Positions 1 through 4,617 of a stretch of 5,919 bases of DNA are shown one piece after another. Every line of letters begins with the position of its first letter. The first letter of the stretch is position 1. Position numbers and translations under genes: made by a program. Location of the stretch: the NCBI GenBank assembly GCA_913043075.1, contig CAJWLI010000095.1, positions 1-5,919 on the forward strand. Reading direction: 5' to 3'. The DNA is from an uncultured Gammaproteobacteria bacterium (GTDB lineage Bacteria > Pseudomonadota > Gammaproteobacteria > Pseudomonadales > Azotimanducaceae). The notes beneath the pieces are model-generated. The model was given only the letters and a program-made list of their open reading frames with translations, searched no databases and was not told the origin of the DNA.

Positions 1-291
1 GCAAGCCCCCCTGTAATAAGAACACATCCCGAGACAAAAAAAAAACTGATCTATGTCAATGAAGCTCACACGTTAAACTTCGTTGGAATGACGCAAGCTG
101 AGAGTGAACCTATACTCGAGTTTCTCTTTAAGAAAATTAAAGAAGAACAATTTTCTTGCCGATTTAAATGGGAACCCGGATGCGTCGCTTTTTGGGATAA
201 TAGGGCCTGCCAGCACTTTCCTGTTAATGACTACCAAGGACACCAACGAAAAATGCTGCGCATAAGTTTAGCCGGGTGCGAGCCCTTTTAA
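1..291 (+). CDS. TauD/TfdA family Fe(II)/2-oxoglutarate-dependent dioxygenase, C-terminal part (5' end outside window)
   Basis: The reading frame is open from base 1 to the TAA at 289-291, giving 96 visible residues; the true start lies upstream. Visible residues 7-20 (RTHPETKKKLIYVN) match the strand typical of TauD/TfdA enzymes. WDNRACQH at residues 65-72 carries the last His of the H-x-D...H iron triad (His72). Arg83 and Arg87 follow at +11 and +15, the same spacing as His255, Arg266 and Arg270 in E. coli TauD, where Arg266 binds 2-oxoglutarate and Arg270 contacts the substrate sulfonate. The first half of the triad is outside the window. Family members hydroxylate small molecules (taurine, aryloxyalkanoates, other acids) in the cytoplasm with O2 and 2-oxoglutarate, so the family is firm but the substrate cannot be named. 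A 10-A tract at 36-45 lies in the coding sequence. The gene converges with the thiolase-like gene, with one base between the stops. Confidence 0.92.
   Translation, partial: ASPPVIRTHPETKKKLIYVNEAHTLNFVGMTQAESEPILEFLFKKIKEEQFSCRFKWEPGCVAFWDNRACQHFPVNDYQGHQRKMLRISLAGCEPF
36..45 (+). repeat. A10 homopolymer inside the dioxygenase gene
   Basis: Ten consecutive A residues encode the end of a Thr codon followed by three Lys codons. The frame on both sides gives good TauD-family sequence, so the length shown is in frame. Such a run is prone to polymerase slippage and to sequencing error. Confidence 0.9.
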
Positions 292-300
292 GCTAAAAAG
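285..300. terminator. Imperfect AT-rich palindrome over two convergent stop codons (possible weak bidirectional terminator)
   Basis: CTTTT-A-AGCT-A-AAAAG is an inverted repeat with 5-bp arms around AGCT, broken by one mismatch pair. Its centre falls at the junction of the TAA of the dioxygenase (289-291) and the TAG of the thiolase-like gene (295-293). The stem is almost all A/T, so as an intrinsic terminator it would be weak. No other terminator-like structure is visible between the genes. Confidence 0.2.
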
Positions 301-1756
301 ATAGCGTTCCTTTGCCGTCAAGAAACACTTGCCGCCCGCAAAACTCTTCGACCTGCATTAACTCCAATACGTCCTTATCCGCAACATTAGCCCAGGTTCT
401 TTTGCCTTCTGGGGTTAAACAGGCGCAGTGTCCAACGTCAGGGTTTCCGTTAGAAAACATTACAGTGTAAGACTCTATGGTTGCAGGACCCTCATAATCG
501 GTAACGCTTTCTCGAGTTGGCATTTCATTTACTTCGGCCTGAAGATTTTCATATTGAAAATCCCGGACCGGCGAAGTCGCAGAATAAATCCCGAACGAAT
601 GTTTGGTAAGAAAACCTCCATTGGCTGTGATCATTCCTTTTTTTTCTCGACTTTCTCGAAGCAAAGTCACCATCCTCGAAATACTATGCATAACATAGTT
701 GTTCAAGGGACCACCTCCAAAGGTTAATCCACCGGTCACCGTCAAAGGTCTATCAAGGGAAAATCCTAATTCCCTTGCGGCGATTTGAACAGCTGACGGG
801 AAACAACTATAAAGATCCACTAGATCAATCTTGTCAGGCGACAAGCCGGCAAGTTCCATCGCTCTTGTTCCCGCAATCCTAATCGCAGGTGAAGAGTAGA
901 GATTTTCGCGCTCGGACACCAAGTATGTGTCATTTGCCTCTGTGCCAACCCAGGGGTAAATCCATTTTGATTTGTCGATTCCTAAGCTTTTTGCCTTTTC
1001 TACACTGCAAAGAATAATTGCTGCGCTCATATCTACAGCGTTATTAGAATTCATTAGTTTTGGGTATGGAAAGCTTATCATTCTATTTCTGGGTCCCGGC
1101 GATGAAATCTCCCTTGCTGTCTTCGCTTCTGATATCCAGGCATCAGGGTTTTTCTCGGCCTCAGCGCTAAACATGGCCCACAGTTCACTTACTCGCTCAT
1201 TGTGATCACTGATAGTTTCCCCTAGCTGAGCGCGCAAGGCATTTTCGAACATTGGATAAATTTGTATAGGCCTTAAGATTCCTCTCGCGATCTCAGCTTC
1301 CGAGGACATTGAGTTGTCGTCGCCTATAACTCGATCATAAGCACCTTCTGTTTCTTTCTGAGGTAACGATTCGCCCAACTTTCTCGCCTTGGCTTGCGCA
1401 TTACCCACCTCGGCACCGGTCAAAATCAGTAAATCATTTTTCCCTTCAAGAATATCCTTAGCACTGGCATTTAAGAGGTTCTGCACCATGTTACCCCCGT
1501 AAGCCGTGCCCACGGTTTCCGCATCTTTGCATCCCAAGGCAGCGGAGACATACCCGGCCGGATTTTCATAGCGCCACCACCCCCTTACCACTCTTACAGA
1601 GTCAAGGTTCTCCACCAGCGTTGGATTTCCAGCATCTTTAGCCGCTTTTTTCGAAGCCTCGACCATTAGATCTATAGGTTCTTTAAAATTAGTTTTGTCG
1701 TACCCTCTCTTTAATATCTGGGCAACTCCAATAATGACAGGGGTATTAGGGTTCAA
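293..1756 (-). CDS. Thiolase-like protein (TLP1 / SCP2-thiolase-like, often annotated acetyl-CoA acetyltransferase)
   Basis: The product has 487 residues from a TTG at 1756. I prefer this start because GGAGG (1768-1764) lies 7 nt upstream and the protein then begins right at the family's NTPVIIGVAQ strand. The alternative GTG at 1795 (500 aa) has only AAGG about 14 nt upstream. Numbering from the TTG, thiolase-fold landmarks are: AYGGNMVQNLLN near 85-96, where canonical thiolases carry the nucleophilic Cys; LTGAE near 112-116; DLYSCFP at 314-320; TGGLTFGGGP at 341-350; and NGGFLTKHSFG at 379-389. The last ~75 residues (LTPEGKRTWAN... GRQVFL) resemble the extra C-terminal domain of the TLP1 group. 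The Cys of the CxSG nucleophile motif is absent (GGN instead), so classical thiolase chemistry is doubtful. The likely role is binding or processing an acyl-CoA in the cytoplasm; the substrate is unknown. Some members of the SCP2-thiolase group act in lipid or steroid side-chain breakdown, but nothing here fixes that. Confidence 0.88.
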   Translation of the reverse strand: MNPNTPVIIGVAQILKRGYDKTNFKEPIDLMVEASKKAAKDAGNPTLVENLDSVRVVRGWWRYENPAGYVSAALGCKDAETVGTAYGGNMVQNLLNASAKDILEGKNDLLILTGAEVGNAQAKARKLGESLPQKETEGAYDRVIGDDNSMSSEAEIARGILRPIQIYPMFENALRAQLGETISDHNERVSELWAMFSAEAEKNPDAWISEAKTAREISSPGPRNRMISFPYPKLMNSNNAVDMSAAIILCSVEKAKSLGIDKSKWIYPWVGTEANDTYLVSERENLYSSPAIRIAGTRAMELAGLSPDKIDLVDLYSCFPSAVQIAARELGFSLDRPLTVTGGLTFGGGPLNNYVMHSISRMVTLLRESREKKGMITANGGFLTKHSFGIYSATSPVRDFQYENLQAEVNEMPTRESVTDYEGPATIESYTVMFSNGNPDVGHCACLTPEGKRTWANVADKDVLELMQVEEFCGRQVFLDGKGTLSF

Positions 1757-1763
1757 AATTCTT

Positions 1764-1768
1764 CCTCC
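1764..1768 (-). promoter_or_regulatory. Strong Shine-Dalgarno GGAGG that sets the TTG start of the thiolase-like gene
   Basis: On the minus strand GGAGG is followed by AAGAATT and then TTG (1756-1754), a 7-nt spacing. This is the best ribosome binding site anywhere near the 5' end of this gene and favours the TTG over the GTG 39 bases upstream. Confidence 0.7.
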
Positions 1769-1775
1769 ATAAATT

Positions 1776-1804
1776 TTGCTTGGAAAGTGTGCCACAGATA
1801 AAAT
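1776..1804 (+). promoter_or_regulatory. Candidate sigma70-type promoter of the LLM oxidoreductase gene
   Basis: TTGCTT (1776-1781) and TAAAAT (1799-1804) are exactly 17 bp apart. The -10 matches the consensus at 5 of 6 positions and the -35 at 3 of 6 (TTG). Transcription would begin near 1811, giving a leader of about 36 nt that contains AGGA (1834-1837), 9 nt before the ATG. The motif overlaps the 5' end of the divergent thiolase-like gene only if the GTG start were used. Confidence 0.5.
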
Positions 1805-1826
1805 AAAAACCTTAATTTTTAATCAA
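1800..1826 (-). promoter_or_regulatory. Weak candidate promoter of the thiolase-like gene
   Basis: On the minus strand TTGATT (1826-1821) and TATTTT (1805-1800) are 15 bp apart, which is short. A transcript from here would begin around 1793, inside or after the GTG at 1795, so it would agree with translation from the TTG at 1756. It overlaps the plus-strand promoter, so the two could interfere. The evidence is only motif resemblance in AT-rich DNA. Confidence 0.25.
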
Positions 1827-1846
1827 GATTAATAGGACAGAGCAAA

Positions 1847-2764
1847 ATGAAACTCGGCGTAACCTCCTGGAAGATCACTTATGAAAGAGACGACATGAAC
1901 TTGGGTCGTCAGGCGCAAATAGCCGAAAACTTGGGTTTTGATTCTTTTTGGTTACCAGAGAATCATTTTTCAGGACCTTTAGCGATTCCATCGCCTCTGA
2001 TGATACTCGCTGGCGTTGCAGCAGTGACAAATCGATTAAAATTAGGCTCAACTTCCTATCTCTTGCCGATACGGCATCCTATTTTAGCGGCGGAGGAGGT
2101 GGCTGTGCTCGATAACCTCTCTAATGGCCGAGTAATTTTAGGAATAGGTAGAGGCTTTCAAGGGGAAATGTTCAAGGCGTTCGAAATACAAACGTCAGAA
2201 AAAAGGAAAATTTTCAAAAAAAATCTAGATCTAATGATTTCTGCTTGGCGTGGCAAGCCCATTAGCAAACTGGAAGATAAAGATATTTTTCTCTCTCCCC
2301 TTCCGGTTCAGAAACCTCATCCACCCATTTGGATTGCAGCCTTTGGCCCTCTTGCTCTGAAACAAGCAGGCAATCTTGGTCTTCCTTACCTCGCATCACC
2401 AGTAGAAACGTTTAATTCATTAAAAGAAAATCTTTCAGAATATAAAAAACACCTCGTGAAACGAGATCATGAACTATCAACTAAAACCCCTTTAATGCGC
2501 ACTATCTTTATCAGTGAACATAAGGAGACTTGCAACAAAGTTAAGGCTTCTTTAGCCAAAGAAAATGCATCTCGATTTCGGACGGAGGAAGCGAGCATTG
2601 ATAGCTGGGCTATTGTCGGCTCTCGAAGTTATGTTTTAGATGAGATGAACAAATACGTGGACGACCTAGGCATTGATTATTTCATCGCGCGAGGACGAAT
2701 ACCTCGGATATCAGATGAAGATCAAGTCAGATCTCATGAAGCACTGATAAAACTTTTTTCGTGA
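1847..2764 (+). CDS. LLM-class (luciferase-like) flavin-dependent oxidoreductase
   Basis: The 305-residue protein shows the bacterial luciferase-like TIM-barrel pattern from end to end. MKLGVTSW is the first strand. WLPENHF at 35-41 corresponds to the family's W-x-x-E-H-H segment, with Asn in place of the first His. YLLPIRHPILAAEEVAVLDNLSNGRVILGIGRG at about 71-103 is the family hallmark, quoted here by its key parts LPIRHP, LDNLSNGR and GIGRG. PLPVQKPHPPIWIAA follows at 151-165, and the last barrel helix and strand lie at 257-280 (VGSRSYVLDEM... GIDYFI). Members use FMNH2 or F420 to oxygenate or reduce small molecules in the cytoplasm; neither cofactor nor substrate can be decided. It is shorter than the SsuD alkanesulfonate monooxygenases (about 380 residues). 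The ATG has AGGA 9 nt upstream. The gene is divergent from the thiolase-like gene and convergent with the M48 gene, 8 bp from its stop, so it is probably transcribed alone. Confidence 0.92.
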   Translation: MKLGVTSWKITYERDDMNLGRQAQIAENLGFDSFWLPENHFSGPLAIPSPLMILAGVAAVTNRLKLGSTSYLLPIRHPILAAEEVAVLDNLSNGRVILGIGRGFQGEMFKAFEIQTSEKRKIFKKNLDLMISAWRGKPISKLEDKDIFLSPLPVQKPHPPIWIAAFGPLALKQAGNLGLPYLASPVETFNSLKENLSEYKKHLVKRDHELSTKTPLMRTIFISEHKETCNKVKASLAKENASRFRTEEASIDSWAIVGSRSYVLDEMNKYVDDLGIDYFIARGRIPRISDEDQVRSHEALIKLFS

Positions 2765-2772
2765 TAAAAACC

Positions 2773-4470
2773 TTATTCTATTATTTTTAAAAGCTGTCCA
2801 GAGCGAGGCTCGGAAGCAGGGTATAGACCATTGAGGAGACGAAGCTCGTCGAGCGCGTCTAGTCCGATCGGAGACGCCGCGGCAAGACTTTCCATGGTAG
2901 TTTGTTGATCTGCCTCGATAATTTTTATCTGCAAGGGTTTGGCTTTTCGGTAGTCATTCAGCGTCATGAAATCAAAACTAAAAATTGTAGATATGTATGT
3001 CCGATCATCCTTGATTTTTCTTAAATCGTTTTTCCCGTAACCGCCGAGAACAAAGACTTTCTGATTCGAGCTATCTTTAATCAAGACAAACCTCGCAGGT
3101 CCAGAGCCAAAGAAACCTGATGATTGATCAGCAATACCAAGGTAAGCAGGGCGGTTCGAAATCGTAAGTTCCGTCGCTTCTCGAACTTCTATTTTTAATT
3201 CGTCCTCTGCAAAAGCTTTAAGATCAGCCAGGTTTGACAAAGGGTAAACTCCTACCTTTACAAAAGAGTCTCTAGAACCATTGACTAAAATCCCGCCGCC
3301 GCGTCCATCCTTGTACTCCCATTCTTGGGGCACCTTAAGCTTGAAACCATGAACTGGAAAATAAAGAGTGTTCTTTCGGACAAGCCCAAATCTATTTTTT
3401 TTCCCGTAGCGTGTTCCTTCTAACATAGACAGGTAAATCGCCTCGTTTTCGACAGAAGAGACTTTGGTTTCATTGACCGGATTCCGCAGTTGCTCTAATT
3501 CATCGTCTATAAATTTCGATAATTTCGGACCTCTTCGCCAATTCGGAGGATGAGTCCGAACGGCAGAGCTTTCAGGAATTTTTATTCCTGCCCGGTGCGT
3601 TTTTAAAATTTGGAAACGCTCTATGCTTTTCAACATTTGGTTTCCACGGTTTGCGCCTTCTGGCCGATATCCAGCTCGAGACATATATAAAGCTCCGAAG
3701 CGATCTGCCTCTAATTCGTCGTTCTGACCATATCTAATAGCAAGCTTTGAACCGAGGTCCTGAGTAAGCAGACCAAAGTCATTGCGGGTCATAACAGCCA
3801 CTAATTGGCTGAGAACGGAGAGGATAGTGCTTGTCGCTTTTCTCCTAGTAAGGTGGTTCTGGGTATTGTGAGCAATTTCATGTCCCAGCACAAAGGCAAG
3901 TTCTGCTTCTGAAGTCATTAAATGAAGTGCCTTCAGGCTTATATATATATATCCACCTGGTCTTGTCTCCGCTCGGAAGCCATAGTTATCGTCAACAACA
4001 GTGAAAACAAACTCAGTTTCCGATCCGGCTTGCGCCGCCACTTTTTGTCCGACCTCATTAACATACGCCTGGAGTTCTTTATCTGGATAGACTCCGTATT
4101 TGCCAAGGACTTCAGCATGAGCCTCGGCATTTTTCTTTTTTTCTCTTTCAGTTCGGGAAAGCTTTTTTGCTTGCTGCTTAACTTTCTCATTTTGAGAGTC
4201 TGGCTGTGCTTCAGACCTCTCGCCCTTGGGCTCTAATTCCTCGGGCTCTAATTCCTCGGGCTCTAATTCCTCGGGCTCTACTTCCTCGGGCTCTACTTCT
4301 CCAGGATCTTTGGTAGAAGAACTCACTTCCGAGACAGAGAGCAAATCAGTTTTTGTATAAGCGAGAGCAATGCTCGATTTAACTGTAAACGGAGCAAATA
4401 TATAAACGGAAACGAGACAAAATAATAACGGGCATCTGAGCGCTAGCTTTAGATTTGATGGCTTTTTCAT
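2773..4470 (-). CDS. Exported M48-family zinc metalloprotease with acidic repeat linker and LysM-like C-terminus
   Basis: The product has 565 residues; AGGAA (4483-4479) lies 8 nt before the ATG. Residues 1-37 form a Sec-type signal peptide (KK start, hydrophobic core around 14-27, IALA before the likely cut). Residues 57-81 are five pentapeptide repeats of the GEVEP/EEVEP/EELEP type, and 94-120 are a highly charged helix. The M48 domain follows: PGGYIYIS at 171-178, HEIAH at 197-201 (two zinc His and the catalytic Glu198) and ELEAD at 252-256 (third zinc ligand, Glu252). His307 in THPPN corresponds to the BepA regulatory zinc-switch His. Where many M48 proteins read NAFALPGG, this one has RAETRPGG. 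Unlike BepA there is no obvious TPR region. Instead FPVHGFKLKVPQEW (371-384) opens a beta-rich domain, and 512-565 (PLQIKIIEA... LLNGLYP... GQLLKIIE) looks LysM-like. The likely role is periplasmic protein quality control or envelope assembly; the substrate is unknown. Confidence 0.9.
   Translation of the reverse strand: MKKPSNLKLALRCPLLFCLVSVYIFAPFTVKSSIALAYTKTDLLSVSEVSSSTKDPGEVEPEEVEPEELEPEELEPEELEPKGERSEAQPDSQNEKVKQQAKKLSRTEREKKKNAEAHAEVLGKYGVYPDKELQAYVNEVGQKVAAQAGSETEFVFTVVDDNYGFRAETRPGGYIYISLKALHLMTSEAELAFVLGHEIAHNTQNHLTRRKATSTILSVLSQLVAVMTRNDFGLLTQDLGSKLAIRYGQNDELEADRFGALYMSRAGYRPEGANRGNQMLKSIERFQILKTHRAGIKIPESSAVRTHPPNWRRGPKLSKFIDDELEQLRNPVNETKVSSVENEAIYLSMLEGTRYGKKNRFGLVRKNTLYFPVHGFKLKVPQEWEYKDGRGGGILVNGSRDSFVKVGVYPLSNLADLKAFAEDELKIEVREATELTISNRPAYLGIADQSSGFFGSGPARFVLIKDSSNQKVFVLGGYGKNDLRKIKDDRTYISTIFSFDFMTLNDYRKAKPLQIKIIEADQQTTMESLAAASPIGLDALDELRLLNGLYPASEPRSGQLLKIIE
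3941..3952. repeat. (AT)6 dinucleotide tract in the M48 gene
   Basis: Six AT units encode the YIYI part of the conserved PGGYIYIS strand, so selection on the protein probably explains the tract. A slip by one unit would break the reading frame just before the HEIAH motif. Confidence 0.85.
4228..4302. repeat. Five tandem 15-bp units coding the acidic EELEP linker
   Basis: The plus-strand unit GGGCTCTAATTCCTC is present three times without change at 4228, 4243 and 4258. A fourth copy at 4273 differs by one base (A to C), and a degenerate fifth lies at 4288-4302. Read on the minus strand these give GEVEP, EEVEP and three EELEP units, residues 57-81 of the M48 protease. The unit is a multiple of three, so copy-number change would lengthen or shorten the linker between signal peptide and protease domain without breaking the frame. 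Confidence 0.92.
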
Positions 4471-4507
4471 CTAGAAAGTTCCTGTCTCTGTCGCTCCAAA
4501 AATGCGG

Positions 4508-4526
4508 ATTCACTTGCCCTGTGAAT
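4508..4526. promoter_or_regulatory. Inverted repeat ATTCAC-N7-GTGAAT, possible operator or 5'-leader hairpin
   Basis: The 6-bp arms (4508-4513 and 4521-4526) are perfect complements around TTGCCCT. It lies about 40 bp upstream of the M48 start and 16 bp before the leader Shine-Dalgarno site. It could be a dimeric regulator site for both divergent genes or a hairpin in a transcript. A 6-bp inverted repeat is common by chance, so the support is its position and the recurrence of the same half-sites at 5115-5131. Confidence 0.35.
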
Positions 4527-4541
4527 AAAGCGAGTCTTTAT
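4525..4541 (+). promoter_or_regulatory. Inverted repeat ATAAAG-N5-CTTTAT abutting the leader Shine-Dalgarno site
   Basis: Arms 4525-4530 and 4536-4541 are perfect complements with a CGAGT loop. The right arm ends at the base before GGAGGT (4542-4547). In RNA this stem would sit directly against the ribosome binding site of the leader ORF. It shares bases 4525-4526 with the inverted repeat at 4508-4526, so the two full stems cannot form together. The stem is mostly A-U and so weak. Confidence 0.3.
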
Positions 4542-4547
4542 GGAGGT
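4542..4547 (+). promoter_or_regulatory. Near-perfect Shine-Dalgarno GGAGGT of the 19-codon leader ORF
   Basis: GGAGGT is 9 nt from the ATG at 4557-4559. It is the only strong ribosome binding site upstream of the TPR/TonB-C gene, and it is 70 nt from that gene's own ATG, too far to serve it directly. Confidence 0.55.
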
Positions 4548-4556
4548 AGAAGTTAG

Positions 4557-4616
4557 ATGTTTATTGGTCAATATTTTAGGCTAGCCAAACCAACAAAAAC
4601 ATGCATAAACTCCTAA
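4557..4616 (+). CDS. Putative 19-residue leader peptide upstream of the TPR/TonB-C gene
   Basis: The ORF runs from ATG at 4557 to TAA at 4614-4616 and encodes MFIGQYFRLAKPTKTCINS. It has GGAGGT 9 nt before the start and stops one base before the ATG of the next gene (TAA-G-ATG), in a different frame. The downstream gene has no Shine-Dalgarno of its own, so ribosomes ending the leader could reinitiate there; that is inference. The peptide is basic, with no run of one amino acid to suggest classical attenuation and no similarity I recognise. It could also be a chance ORF, because a 20-codon frame is unremarkable alone; the ribosome site and stop position are what support it. Confidence 0.45.
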   Translation: MFIGQYFRLAKPTKTCINS

Positions 4617-4617
4617 G

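Larger units (their letters stand above)
4471..4617. other. Divergent control region between the M48 and TPR/TonB-C genes
   Basis: This 147-bp region separates the two divergent starts. It holds two inverted repeats and a 19-codon ORF, listed separately. On the minus strand TTGACC (4571-4566) is a good -35 for the M48 gene, but the hexamer 17 bp on (TACCTC) is a poor -10. On the plus strand I find no pair of -35 and -10 boxes with acceptable spacing upstream of the leader. Promoters here may need an activator or a different sigma factor, or I may not be recognising them. Confidence 0.5.

Noticed and set aside
428..727. 99-codon plus-strand frame opposite the thiolase-like gene
   Set aside because: It is antisense to a well-supported family protein, has no ribosome site and shows no recognisable protein pattern.
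972..1205. 77-codon plus-strand frame
   Set aside because: Also antisense to the thiolase-like gene; its hydrophobic look comes from the complementary codons of that gene.
3922..4236. 104-codon plus-strand frame and an 83-codon minus-strand alternative frame (3939-4190)
   Set aside because: Both overlap the M48 coding region, which has clear domain motifs in its own frame; the shadows contain none.
4540..4584. 14-codon ORF starting at ATG 4540
   Set aside because: It has no upstream ribosome site, and its first codons form the Shine-Dalgarno of the 19-codon leader.
4579..4586. Palindrome GGCTAGCC within the leader ORF
   Set aside because: An 8-bp palindrome is common by chance and has no flanking symmetry.
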